From NCBI RefSeq assembly GCF_003604215.1, contig NZ_QXGS01000012.1:27462-91461 (forward strand): DNA of 64,000 nucleotides. Reading direction: 5' to 3'. Shown one piece after another: positions 53,991-63,945 of the stretch (position 1 is its first letter; every line of letters starts with the position of its first letter). The notes under the pieces are model-generated. The model was not told where the DNA came from. It was given only the letters and a program-made list of their open reading frames with translations, and made no database searches. Origin of the DNA: Teichococcus vastitatis. Lineage in GTDB: Bacteria; Pseudomonadota; Alphaproteobacteria; Acetobacterales; Acetobacteraceae. The position numbers and the translations under genes are program-made.

Positions 53991-55328
53991 ATGGCATTCG
54001 TGGACCAGGCTGTCGCGGCCAACGCGCCGCCGCAGAAGCCGAAGAAATTCTACCAGCACCTGTACGTCCAGGTGTTGATCGCGATCACCGCCGGCATCCT
54101 GCTGGGTCACTTCTATCCGCAGACCGGCGCCGAGATGAAGCCGTTGGGCGACGCCTTCATCAAGCTGGTGAAGATGGTGATCGCCCCGGTGATCTTTCTG
54201 ACCGTTGTCACGGGGATCGCCGGCGTGCGCGACCTCGGCAAGGTGGGGCGCGTCGCCGGCAAGGCGATGCTGTACTTCCTCACCTTCTCGACCCTGGCGC
54301 TGATCGTTGGCCTGATCACCGCCAACGTGATCCAGCCGGGGGCGGGGCTGAACATCGACCCGGCGACGCTGGATGCCGGTGCCGTCTCGGGCTACGCCGC
54401 CAGGGCGCATGAAACCACCATCACCGGCTTCCTGTTCAACATCATCCCGGCTTCGCCGGTGAGCGCCTTCGCCTCGGGCGACATCCTGCAGGTGCTGTTC
54501 TTCTCCGTGCTGCTGGGCCTGGCGCTCGCCTCCGTGGGCGAGAAGGCCGATCCGGTGATGACGGTGCTGCACTCGTTGTCCGCCGGCATGTTCAAGCTGG
54601 TCGGCATCCTGATGAAGGCCGCCCCGATCGGCGCCTTCGGCGCCATGGCCTTCACCATTGGCCGCTACGGCATCGGCTCGATCGCCTCGCTGGCGATGCT
54701 GATCGGCACCTTCTACCTGACCTCACTGTTGTTCGTGATCCTGATCCTGGGCACCGTCGCCCGCTACAACGGCTTCTCGATCCTCAGCCTGGTTCGCTAC
54801 ATCAAGGAAGAGCTGCTGCTGGTGCTCGGCACCTCCTCCTCCGAGGCGGCGCTGCCGACCCTGATGGAAAAGATGGAGCGTGCCGGTTGCCGCAAGTCGG
54901 TGGTCGGGCTGGTGGTGCCCACCGGCTATTCCTTCAACCTGGACGGCACCAACATCTACATGACCATGGCGGCGCTGTTCATCGCCCAGGCTTGCGGCAT
55001 CGAGCTGAGCCTATGGGACCAGGTGCTGCTGCTGCTGGTGGCCATGCTGTCCTCCAAGGGCGCGGCGGGCATCACCGGCGCCGGCTTCATCACCCTGGCC
55101 GCGACGCTGTCCGTGGTGCCGGCGGTGCCGGTGGCCGGCATGGCACTGATCCTGGGAATCGACCGCTTCATGTCCGAGTGCCGCGCCCTGACCAATCTGG
55201 TCGGCAACGCGGTTGCCACCATCGTGGTCGCCCGCTGGGAAGGCGAGTTGGACCGCGAGAAGTTGGACGCCGCGATGCGCGGCGAGCCGATGCCCCTGCG
55301 CGAGCCGTCGCTGCAGCCGGCCGAGTAA
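53991..55328 (+). CDS. dctA: C4-dicarboxylate:cation symporter DctA
   Basis: A 445-residue symporter (DAACS family) for succinate, fumarate and malate. Hallmarks are [20 protein letters not shown] at the start, [17 protein letters not shown], the Ser-rich hairpin [18 protein letters not shown] (about 288) and [20 protein letters not shown] (about 317), and [15 protein letters not shown]. The start at 53991 has GGAG about 9 nt upstream. It ends before a strong terminator. Confidence 0.97.
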   Translation: MAFVDQAVAANAPPQKPKKFYQHLYVQVLIAITAGILLGHFYPQTGAEMKPLGDAFIKLVKMVIAPVIFLTVVTGIAGVRDLGKVGRVAGKAMLYFLTFSTLALIVGLITANVIQPGAGLNIDPATLDAGAVSGYAARAHETTITGFLFNIIPASPVSAFASGDILQVLFFSVLLGLALASVGEKADPVMTVLHSLSAGMFKLVGILMKAAPIGAFGAMAFTIGRYGIGSIASLAMLIGTFYLTSLLFVILILGTVARYNGFSILSLVRYIKEELLLVLGTSSSEAALPTLMEKMERAGCRKSVVGLVVPTGYSFNLDGTNIYMTMAALFIAQACGIELSLWDQVLLLLVAMLSSKGAAGITGAGFITLAATLSVVPAVPVAGMALILGIDRFMSECRALTNLVGNAVATIVVARWEGELDREKLDAAMRGEPMPLREPSLQPAE

Positions 55329-55350
55329 GCTTCGCAGGCCGGCGCGGGGG

Positions 55351-55385
55351 AAGGGCGGGGTGCCGGAAGGCGCCCCGCCCTTTTT
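55351..55385 (+). terminator. Rho-independent terminator of dctA
   Basis: A 12-bp GC-rich stem (55353-55364 with 55369-55380, one mismatch, loop GGAA) is followed by TTTTT. It is 22 nt after the dctA stop. Confidence 0.88.
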
Positions 55386-55397
55386 CCGTCCCGCCGT

Positions 55398-56576
55398 TCA
55401 GCGCGCCGGGGCGGCGGAACGGATCGGCGCGGTGCCCAGCGCCGCAGGCCCGCCCTTCACCGGCAGGGTGCGGCCGGTAGCCTGCAGGGTGTCGCCCTCG
55501 ACCCGGTAGATGCCGATCGTCTTGTCCGCCATGTTGCCAATCAGCAGGGTGCGGCCATCGCGCGAGAACGCCATGCCCTGCACCCAGTCGCCGGCCGGCG
55601 CCTCGGCCACCACCCGGACCTTGCCGCCTTCCACCTTCAGCAACCGCACCAGGGCCGCCGCGCGGAGCGGGTCGGCCGGTGCGCGGCCGGAGCCGTTATG
55701 GATCACCGTGACGGCGTGAATGCCGTCGGGGCTGGCCATCACGCCTTCCGGCGTCGGACCCACCGCCACGGTGTCCACCGTGCGGAACGGCTCCCGCGAG
55801 ACGTCGATCAGGCTGACCGTGTCCGCGTCGCCGGTGTTGTTGATGCTGCGCCCGACATTGCCGACCACGGCCCAGCCGGACGGCGACACGGAGACGGAGT
55901 ACGGGCGCACACCGGCCGTGATGTCCCGATCCAGCTTGGTCACCGCGTCGCCCTCGATGCGGAGCACGGAAACGATGCTGTCATTGTCGCGTGTGACCAG
56001 CGCGTGCCGCCCATCGGGCGTGAACGCCGCGGCCGAGACGCCCGTGGTGGCCGCACCGATCGGCACCGTTCCGGCAACGCTGACCTGGTTGCCGGCGATG
56101 CGCAGTACCGATACCGTGCCGCCATTGCGGTTGGCCACCAACGCCAGCGTGCCTGCCGGGTTGATGGCGATGCCCGATGGCCCGGCGCCGACCTCCAGTG
56201 TCGCCAGCACCCGGGGCGGCGATGCCTTGAGGTCGATCACCGAGACGCGGTTGTCCGGCACGGTCTTCGCCGAGTCGGACGGATCGATCTTCTCGGCCGA
56301 GCTGGCCAGGGCCAGGCTCTCATCCGGCGTCACGGCCACGGAGTTGGGCGGGCCGACCACCGAATGCGGCGCCTGCACTTCACCCACCAGCTTCGGCTCC
56401 CCATTGGCGAAGTCGATCACCGCCAGCGTGTCGGGCTGCGGGTCGCGCACCACGGTGTTCACGCCGTTGACCAAGGCGCGCTTGTTGTCATTGCCGGACA
56501 CGGCGATCTCCGCCGCGGCCTGGGCACCGAGTGCCAGCGCCAGCGCTGCCCCGGCCAGGATGGGTGCGTTCTGCAT
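55398..56576 (-). CDS. Exported YncE-like beta-propeller protein
   Basis: A 392-residue periplasmic protein with a signal peptide (MQNAPILAGAALALALGAQA) and about seven repeats of the YVTN/lactonase-type blade, for example PSGIAINPAGTLALVANRNG, TGVSAAAFTPDGRHALVTRD and EGVMASPDGIHAVTVIHNG. Function is unknown; such propellers bind proteins, DNA or act as lactonases. Started at 56576 on a GGAAG ribosome site; the longer reading upstream is not coding-like. Convergent with dctA. Confidence 0.85.
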   Translation of the reverse strand: MQNAPILAGAALALALGAQAAAEIAVSGNDNKRALVNGVNTVVRDPQPDTLAVIDFANGEPKLVGEVQAPHSVVGPPNSVAVTPDESLALASSAEKIDPSDSAKTVPDNRVSVIDLKASPPRVLATLEVGAGPSGIAINPAGTLALVANRNGGTVSVLRIAGNQVSVAGTVPIGAATTGVSAAAFTPDGRHALVTRDNDSIVSVLRIEGDAVTKLDRDITAGVRPYSVSVSPSGWAVVGNVGRSINNTGDADTVSLIDVSREPFRTVDTVAVGPTPEGVMASPDGIHAVTVIHNGSGRAPADPLRAAALVRLLKVEGGKVRVVAEAPAGDWVQGMAFSRDGRTLLIGNMADKTIGIYRVEGDTLQATGRTLPVKGGPAALGTAPIRSAAPAR

Positions 56577-56896
56577 GACGTTCTTCCCTGATGATCTTCC
56601 AGAAGGGATCTCCGTCCCCCGGTTGGCAGTCTCGTCTTGGCCTGGGCCATCCAGCAAGCGCCGTGTTTCGCAACAACCAGTCCGCTGTACCGTCCGGTCC
56701 GCCACGAGGGCCAGGCCGGCGCCCGCCAGCGTAGCCTGAGGCGCGCAGCTGGGCCGGCACGACGCCATCTGCCCGGCGGAGGCACCATCATCCTGCCAGA
56801 AGGGGCGACCGCCGGACCAGGTTCCCCACCAACGAAAAGCACAAGCGCCCTTGCCAGGGAGGTTCTTCGAGGCGCGGGAGGGCCGGCAACAGGCCG
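56577..56896. other. Intergenic stretch upstream of the propeller gene
   Basis: 320 nt with no recognised gene or clear promoter. Short frames on both strands lack ribosome sites and domains. Confidence 0.4.
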
Positions 56897-57400
56897 TCAG
56901 CGGTGAGCCGGATCCTGGGGGAGTGGCGTTGATGCCCCGCCGCTGATGTTGCCGCTCCGCCCCGCCTCCTCCGCCTCGGCCGCGGCGGGAAGCCTGGCCG
57001 GCTCGGGGTAGCGGAGGCAGCCCCGGACGATCGGGGCGCAAACACCTTCCCGGCCAAACGTATCGTCATTGTCGCCGGTGAACACCACGCCGATCACCCG
57101 GCCCTGCGCCACCCGAACCAGCGCCGTGCAATACGAACCACTTCCGGCCAGGCTGAAGCCGCCGACCGCGGGCAGGGACACGTTGAAGCCGCCGACATTG
57201 GCGTTGCGCTGCTCGAAGGACAGCAATTCGGTGCCGTCCCGCAGCGTCGTGACCCGGGTCGGGATGCCGGCACAGGCCTGAACGTCATCCACATCCATGC
57301 CCGTGATGAGCTGCCGGCCTGCTTCGGCGACCTGCGCCCCTTCCGTCGAGCAGCCGGACAGTGCCAGCAGAACTCCGATGAGAAACAAGGCTCTCGGCAT
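56897..57400 (-). CDS. Small outer-membrane or periplasmic lipoprotein
   Basis: A 167-residue lipoprotein with signal MPRALFLIGVLLALSGC (Cys17). The mature part has a conserved-looking core: LITGMDVDDVQACAGIPTRV, GTELLSFEQRN and SYCTALVRVAQGRVIGVVFTG, like the small lipoproteins that carry a BamE-type TRV.../GRV... beta hairpin. Contains four further Cys, possibly paired. Divergent from the small RNA gene. Confidence 0.75.
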   Translation of the reverse strand: MPRALFLIGVLLALSGCSTEGAQVAEAGRQLITGMDVDDVQACAGIPTRVTTLRDGTELLSFEQRNANVGGFNVSLPAVGGFSLAGSGSYCTALVRVAQGRVIGVVFTGDNDDTFGREGVCAPIVRGCLRYPEPARLPAAAEAEEAGRSGNISGGASTPLPQDPAHR

Positions 57401-57515
57401 TGCGGCTCCGCTGACGATGCAAGGGCAGGCAGGGAAGCGGGACGAGGCAGGGCTGGCAAGTCCCGTCGGATGCGAGCACCGCCTGTTCCATTATGTTGCA
57501 TCGCAAAAAAAAGCC

Positions 57516-57544
57516 TTGCGGAGCGGTAGGCGCTTGCCTAGCTT
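57516..57544 (+). promoter_or_regulatory. Predicted sigma-70 promoter of the small RNA
   Basis: TTGCGG (57516-57521) and TAGCTT (57539-57544) with a 17-nt spacer, giving a start near 57551. The start coincides with the 5' base of the first stem of the predicted RNA. Confidence 0.5.
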
Positions 57545-57550
57545 TCTGGA

Positions 57551-57637
57551 GGCAGCATATGCGGCTCTGCCGCTATGTTGCTTTTCTTGGACGTTTCCTC
57601 CCTAAACTCGGCGGTGCTTCGGCACCGCCTTTTTTTT
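57551..57637 (+). ncRNA. Candidate trans-acting small RNA (about 87 nt)
   Basis: Three parts are visible. A 13-bp stem-loop with one bulged base (57552-57565 with 57569-57581) is followed by a pyrimidine-rich single strand with TTTCCTCCCT (57594-57603), which is complementary to Shine-Dalgarno sequences. Then comes a perfect 8-bp hairpin with a UUCG tetraloop (57610-57629) and eight T residues (57630-57637), an ideal rho-independent terminator and Hfq-type tail. No coding frame of note lies inside. The architecture resembles alphaproteobacterial sRNAs with exposed CCUCC motifs. It could instead be a 5' leader/attenuator of the hydrolase gene 28 nt downstream. Confidence 0.7.
57610..57637 (+). 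terminator. UUCG-loop terminator of the small RNA
   Basis: GGCGGTGC-TTCG-GCACCGCC followed by eight T residues. This is the strongest terminator in the window and lies just before the hydrolase start. Confidence 0.93.
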
Positions 57638-57664
57638 GGCTGTGAGGCCGGAGGGACGCCCACC

Positions 57665-58549
57665 ATGCTGCCAGTCTGCCAGATCCCTGGTTTTCAGCTC
57701 CGCGACGTCATGGCAGGTGAGGTGCGCATCCGCACCGCCCTCGGCGGGAAGGGCCCGCCGCTGCTGCTGCTGCACGGCCATCCGCAGACGCATCTGACCT
57801 GGGGCAAGATCGCGCCGGCGCTGGCCGAGCGGTTCACCGTGGTGGCGGCCGACCTGCGCGGCTATGGCGACTCGGCGAAGCCGGAGGGTGGTGCGGGCCA
57901 TGTCGGCTACAGCAAGCGCACCATGGCACGGGATCAGGTCGAGGTGATGCGCGCACTTGGCTTCGAGCGCTTCGCCGTAGTGGGGCATGACCGCGGCGGC
58001 CGGGTGGCGCACCGCATGGCGCTGGACCACCCGCAGGCGGTGGAACGGCTGGCGCTGTTCGACATTGCGCCCACCGTCACCATGTATGCGCGCACCAACC
58101 AGGAATTCGCCACACGCTACTTCTGGTGGTTCTTCCTGATCCAGCCTGAGCCATTGCCGGAGCGGATGATCGGCGCCGACCCGGAATTTTTTCTGCGCCA
58201 GCACATCGAGGGCCAGATCAAGATCCCCGGCTCCACCAGCGAGGCCGTGTTCGCCGAATATCTGCGCTGCTACCGGGATCCGGCGACGCGCCACGCCATC
58301 TGCGAGGATTACCGGGCGGCCGCCACGATCGACCTGGAGCACGACGCCGCTGATGCGGGGACACGGATCACCGCTCCGCTGCTGGCACTGTGGGGTGGGC
58401 GGGGCACGGTCGGCAAGCTGTACGACGTGCTGGAAACCTGGCGCGAGAAGGCCACGGATGTGCGGGGCGAGGCGCTAGATTGCGGGCACAGCCCGCAGGA
58501 GGAGCGGCCGGAGGAAACGCTCCGGCTGCTGTTGGATTTTCTCGGCTGA
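57665..58549 (+). CDS. Alpha/beta hydrolase (haloacetate dehalogenase-like)
   Basis: A 294-residue alpha/beta hydrolase. LLLLHGHPQTHLTWGKIAPA is the oxyanion region; the nucleophile elbow GHDRGGR (about 122-128) carries Asp with the two Arg that hold the substrate carboxylate in fluoroacetate dehalogenases; the catalytic His is in DCGHSPQEE (about 277). In fluoroacetate dehalogenase the halide pocket has a His-Trp pair (WHW); here the segment reads RYFWWFFLIQPEPLPE, so that His is Trp. Haloacid or ester hydrolysis is therefore uncertain. GGAGGG lies 9 nt before the start. Confidence 0.85.
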   Translation: MLPVCQIPGFQLRDVMAGEVRIRTALGGKGPPLLLLHGHPQTHLTWGKIAPALAERFTVVAADLRGYGDSAKPEGGAGHVGYSKRTMARDQVEVMRALGFERFAVVGHDRGGRVAHRMALDHPQAVERLALFDIAPTVTMYARTNQEFATRYFWWFFLIQPEPLPERMIGADPEFFLRQHIEGQIKIPGSTSEAVFAEYLRCYRDPATRHAICEDYRAAATIDLEHDAADAGTRITAPLLALWGGRGTVGKLYDVLETWREKATDVRGEALDCGHSPQEERPEETLRLLLDFLG

Positions 58550-58556
58550 GGCCGGG

Positions 58557-59459
58557 CTATTCCTTCACCGCGCCGGTCAGCGAGGACACATAGTAATCGA
58601 CGAAGAAGGAATAAAAGATGGCCACGGGCAGCGAGCCGAGCAGGGAGCCGGCCATCAACGCGCCCCATTGGTACACGTCGCCCTGCACCAGTTCGGTCAG
58701 GATGGCCACCGGAACGGTTTTGTTTTCGCTGCTGCTGATAAAGGCGAGGGCGTAGATGAACTCGTTCCAGGACAGGGTGAAGGAGAAGATGCCGGCGCTG
58801 ATCAGCCCCGGCACTGCCAGCGGCAGCGTGATGCGCCACAGGATCTGCAGCCGGGTGGCGCCGTCCATCAGCGCGCATTCCTCCAGCTCATACGGGATCG
58901 ACTTGAAGTAGCCGATCAGGAGCCAGGTGCAGAACGGGATCAGAAAGGTCGGGTAGGTGAGGATCAGCGCCATGGGGCTGTCGAACAGGCCGAGCTGGAA
59001 CACCATGGTCGCGAGCGGGATGAACAGGATCGAGGGCGGCACCAGATAGGCGATGTAGATCGCCAGGCCCACATAGGTGGAGCCACGGAAGCGGAGCCGC
59101 TGGATGGCATAGGCCGCCAGGACGGAAGCCACCAGCGACAGCACCGTGGCGCACACCGCCACCAGCATGGTGTTGAACAGCCAGGAAGGATAGCTGGTCT
59201 CGAATAACAGCTTGTTGATGTTGGCCAGGGTCGGTGAACGCACCCAGAAGGGGTTGTTCTCGGCGTAGTTGTACAGCTCCGCATTCGGTTTGAAGGTTGT
59301 CACCGTCATCCAGTAGAACGGGAACAGCAGCACGAACACGAAGCACAGAACCGGAAGATAGACCGTCACCAGGCGGCGGCGGCTGGATTGCCAGGACAGT
59401 TGCTCCGGCAGATCGGCCTTCACCTTGCGGGGACGCTCGATCGCGGCCTCACTCATCAT
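58557..59459 (-). CDS. Carbohydrate ABC transporter permease (MalG-like)
   Basis: A 300-residue MalG-type permease, six spans, with EAA loop ELEECALMDGATRLQILWRI (about 195). Start at 59459 or 59456; the gene overlaps the end of the malF-like gene by 8-11 nt. The C-terminal VDYYVSSLTGAVKE is typical of the family. Confidence 0.92.
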   Translation of the reverse strand: MMSEAAIERPRKVKADLPEQLSWQSSRRRLVTVYLPVLCFVFVLLFPFYWMTVTTFKPNAELYNYAENNPFWVRSPTLANINKLLFETSYPSWLFNTMLVAVCATVLSLVASVLAAYAIQRLRFRGSTYVGLAIYIAYLVPPSILFIPLATMVFQLGLFDSPMALILTYPTFLIPFCTWLLIGYFKSIPYELEECALMDGATRLQILWRITLPLAVPGLISAGIFSFTLSWNEFIYALAFISSSENKTVPVAILTELVQGDVYQWGALMAGSLLGSLPVAIFYSFFVDYYVSSLTGAVKE

Positions 59460-60411
59460 CGCCTCCTTGCTGCCATTTGCGCCGGGCGAGGGCGACATAG
59501 CTGAAGACTGTTGCCAGGATCAGGAACGGGATCATCGACACGGCGATGGCGGCACCTTCGCCGAGCTGCCCTCCGGGAATGCCGCGCTGGAAGGCCAGGG
59601 TGGCCATCAGGTGCGTGGAGTTGATCGGTCCGCCGCGGGTGATGGCGTAGACCAGCTGGAAATCGGTGAAGGTGAACAGCACCGAGAAGGTCAGCACCAC
59701 CGCGAGGATCGGCATCAGCAGCGGGGCGGTGATGCGCGTAAAGCGTTGCCAGGATGACGCGCCATCCAGGAGCGCCGCCTCGTACAGCGAGGGCGGAATG
59801 GTCTGCAGCCCCGCCAGCAGGCTGATGGCGACGAAGGGGATGCCGCGCCAAACATTGGCGGCAACCAGCGACCAGCGGGCATGCCAGGGCGTGCCGAGGA
59901 AGTCGATGTAAGTGTCCCGCCAGCCCAGCACATCCACCAGCACGTAGGAAATGATGGAGAACTGGGCGTCATACATCCACCAGAAGGCGATGGCGGAGAG
60001 GACGGTGGGCACGATCCAGGGCAGCAGGATGATGGCGCGCAGCAGAGACTTGAACGGCAGGTTCTCGTTCAGCAGCAGCGCCAGCCACAGGCCGAGGCCG
60101 AACTTCAGAACCGTGGCCACGGCGGTGTAGAACACGGTGTAGAACACCGCGCCCCAGAATACCTGATCATACCAGAGCGATTCGAAGTTCTCGAAGCCGA
60201 CGAAATAGCCGCCGCGCCCGATATGGGTGTCGGTGAAGGCCAGCCAGATGCCGAGGCCGAGCGGATAGGTGAGGAACACCAGCAGCAGGCCGACCGCCGG
60301 CAGCAGGCAGGCAACGATCAGGAAGGGCTTGGAATCGAACAACCGCGTGAACAGGGAAGGCGCTACCTGTGGGCGCTTCCACGTCACGTGGCGTTCGGTG
60401 CTGACGGACAT
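59449..60411 (-). CDS. Carbohydrate ABC transporter permease (MalF/UgpA-like)
   Basis: A 320-residue permease with about six spans. The first is FLIVACLLPAVGLLLVFLTYP; the EAA loop is LYEAALLDGASSWQRFTRIT (about 220). Start at 60411 (MSVSTERHVTWKRP). It overlaps the downstream MalG-like gene. Confidence 0.92.
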   Translation of the reverse strand: MSVSTERHVTWKRPQVAPSLFTRLFDSKPFLIVACLLPAVGLLLVFLTYPLGLGIWLAFTDTHIGRGGYFVGFENFESLWYDQVFWGAVFYTVFYTAVATVLKFGLGLWLALLLNENLPFKSLLRAIILLPWIVPTVLSAIAFWWMYDAQFSIISYVLVDVLGWRDTYIDFLGTPWHARWSLVAANVWRGIPFVAISLLAGLQTIPPSLYEAALLDGASSWQRFTRITAPLLMPILAVVLTFSVLFTFTDFQLVYAITRGGPINSTHLMATLAFQRGIPGGQLGEGAAIAVSMIPFLILATVFSYVALARRKWQQGGDDE

Positions 60412-60433
60412 GGCGGTCTGCGCCTCCGGCGGG

Positions 60434-60453
60434 GCGGGGCGTCTCCGCCCCGC
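60434..60453 (-). other. Intergenic stem-loop between binding protein and permease genes
   Basis: A perfect 8-bp GC stem with a 4-nt loop sits in the 53-nt gap after the binding-protein stop. Stem-loops at this place commonly stabilise the upstream mRNA so that more binding protein than permease is made. Confidence 0.5.
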
Positions 60454-60464
60454 GCAAGATGGTG

Positions 60465-61790
60465 TTAGCGGTAGTAGCGGCGGGCGCGGCGCTCGGCCTC
60501 GCGGACCGCCTCCTCGGGTGTGGACTGGCCGGACGATGCGGCGGCAAACATCTGCACCACCACGTAATCGGCGGCGACCGACCCGGACGCGGCGTTGATC
60601 GGCCCCTTGTAGCCCGACCAGAACTCCACCGTGTTGGTGTCCCGGTACACGGCGAGCTTCGGGTCGCTGCTCCAGACGGCGCTCTGCGCATAGGCGCCGA
60701 GCGGATGCGACCAGTAGCCGCCGCATCCGGTGAGCCACGCATCATACTGCTCCGCTTCCATCATGAAGCGGAGGTATTCCTTGGCGGCGTTCGGATAGCG
60801 GGTGTGCTTGAACACCATCGCGTTCAACAGCAGCACGTTCTCCGCCATCTTGCCGCCCGGCGCCAGCGGCATGCGCGCCATGCCGGTATCCTCGGCGATG
60901 GAGGCCGTGCGGGGGTCGTTCTTCAGCGCGAAATACATCGAGACGCCGTTCTGCGTCAGTCCGACTTCTCCCGCGGCGAAGGCGCGGTTGTTGTTAACGT
61001 CACCCCAGGAGAGCGTGCCGGGGATAAAGGTTTGATACAGTTCCCGCGCATAGCGCAGCGCGTTCAGGGTTTCGGGGCTGTTGATGGCGACCTTGCCGGA
61101 TTCGTCCACCACCATGCCGCCATGCGACCAGAGCAGCCAGTTGCAATAGGCATTGCCGTCGCCCACCGCGTTGCCTAGCGCGAAGCCGGCCGGATGCCCG
61201 TTCGCCTTGAGCTGCTGGCACAGCTTCAGAAAACCGGCATGATCGGTGGGGATGCTGTCGAAGCCGGCCTCCTTGGCCCACGAGATCCGGTAGACGCAGG
61301 GGCCGCCGGAGCCGCCCATCGGCAGCGCCACCCATTGATCGGTGCCCCACTTCTTTCCGAAACGCTGCGGCAGCGCGAGCCAGCCGCCATATTTCTGGCC
61401 AAGATACCCGGCCAGCTCCGTCAGATCGAGCACCTTGTCGGCATAAATGTGCGGGTCGTCCGCCCAGGCGACCACCACGTCCGGCCCGGCGCCGGTCTGC
61501 GCGGCCACGGCCGTTTGCGGACGGAGATCCTCCCAGCCGGCAAAGTCCACGCGCACCTGGACACCTGTCTCGGCGGTGAATTTCTGCGTGTTGGCGCGGA
61601 ACACCGTTTCGTCGGCATCGACGAACTTGGTCGGGCGCAGTACGCGCAGCGAGGCGCCGCTCTCGACCTTCAGGGCAGGCGGCGTGGCATTGCCCATGGG
61701 AATGGCGCTATGGCCCAGCCTTGGCAATCCGGCGGCCAGCAGCCCTCCGGCACCGAGGGTCAATGCGTCGCGGCGGGTGAAGCGTGTCAT
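60465..61790 (-). CDS. Sugar-type ABC transporter substrate-binding protein (family 1)
   Basis: A 441-residue periplasmic binding protein. Start 61790 with AAGGG upstream; the signal MTRFTRRDALTLGAGGLLAAGL has a twin-arginine-like TRRDAL motif. Mature segments ETGVQVRVDFAGWEDLRPQ, GAGPDVVVAWADDPHIYADK and INSPETLNALRYARELYQ mark SBP family 1. Second gene of a complete importer (ugpC, SBP, malF, malG). The ligand is unknown. Confidence 0.92.
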   Translation of the reverse strand: MTRFTRRDALTLGAGGLLAAGLPRLGHSAIPMGNATPPALKVESGASLRVLRPTKFVDADETVFRANTQKFTAETGVQVRVDFAGWEDLRPQTAVAAQTGAGPDVVVAWADDPHIYADKVLDLTELAGYLGQKYGGWLALPQRFGKKWGTDQWVALPMGGSGGPCVYRISWAKEAGFDSIPTDHAGFLKLCQQLKANGHPAGFALGNAVGDGNAYCNWLLWSHGGMVVDESGKVAINSPETLNALRYARELYQTFIPGTLSWGDVNNNRAFAAGEVGLTQNGVSMYFALKNDPRTASIAEDTGMARMPLAPGGKMAENVLLLNAMVFKHTRYPNAAKEYLRFMMEAEQYDAWLTGCGGYWSHPLGAYAQSAVWSSDPKLAVYRDTNTVEFWSGYKGPINAASGSVAADYVVVQMFAAASSGQSTPEEAVREAERRARRYYR

Positions 61791-61836
61791 GGAACCCTTG
61801 CTCCCTGCTCGGCGCTTGGATGCGCCGTTGTGCTGG

Positions 61837-62925
<1,089 letters not shown>

Positions 62926-63111
62926 GGCTCAGCCGCGCGCCATCGGCCAGCAAGGCGTGGATGCGCCGTGCCGCATGAACATTATCTCCCTGTCCCGGCC
63001 TCGCCTTGCGGCAGCCTGTTTTGGCGGCCCCGCAGGCGCCGCTGGAAGCAAGCCTAGGCATTTCCCGGCCCGCCGCGCAACAACCTCCTTCGCGAGGCGG
63101 GCGCGGTGATG

Positions 63112-63945
63112 TCAGTCCTGCCGCAGAAGGTCAGGCTCCGCCTGGTCATAATCCACCCGCGTCGCATGCCAGCCTTCGACGCGGCGGGCCCAGAACGCAT
63201 CGCGCAACCGGGTCGAGACCGGACCTGGTCAGTCATGGCCCATGATGCGGCCATCAATGCAGGACGCCGGCATGGTGCCGCCCGCCATGGTGCAGGCAAA
63301 GATCTTGTCGCGGCGCGCAGCTCCGCCACCGGAACCGGCCGCCCTGGCAGGGGATCGCCAGGACCTCGCAAAGCTCCAGCACCGAACGCCGCGTCATGCC
63401 ATCCAGCGGCCCGCGTGCCGGCGTGGCCGCGCGGCCGTCGGTGATGCTGAAGTTGAAGTCAGCGCCCTCGGTCACGTTGCCTTTCCCGTCCAGCATCACG
63501 GCGACATCGGCGCCCTTGTCCAGCGCCTTGGGCTGGCGGCGCGTCAGGTCGCCCCATTGGACATTCTTCACGCGCGGCTCGACGGATTGCGGCAGAATGC
63601 GCAGCGTCTCGCCGATCACGAGATGAAGGCCGCGTTCGCTCATCTCGGGGCCTGCCACCTCGACCCAGGAGATGCGAAGCCCACCAGGAAATTGCGCGCA
63701 AAAGTCGAATGCCGCGGTGCGCACGGCGCCCGCCTACCGCGCAGGCAATCCATCCCCATACAGCGCATCGCAGGCCTGACAGCCGCACGACGCGGTGCAG
63801 GATGGAGCGGAGCTTGCTGTCGCTTTCCGGCAGTGGCAGGCGCAGCGCCTCCGTGGAGGCGCGGAGGCGGCGAAGATGGTCATCCGGCTGGAAGAAGGGT
63901 CCGTTCCACACGCCCACCACCTCGTAATACCGCCGAGCTTATGAA
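63112..63945 (-). pseudogene. Broken class IV aminotransferase (D-Ala/branched-chain type)
   Basis: Pieces of one class IV PLP aminotransferase lie in different frames. RYYEVVGVWNGPFFQPDDHL and LRASTEALRLPLPESDSKLR are near the N-terminal end. The central VKNVQWGDLTRRQPKALDKG contains the expected active-site Lys, and NVTEGADFNFSITDGR follows. The C-terminal pieces are KIFACTMAGGTMPASCIDGR and STRLRDAFWARRVEGWHATR, with a stop at 63112-63114. At least three indels separate them. The first about 30 codons are not recognisable upstream of about 63940. Confidence 0.8.
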
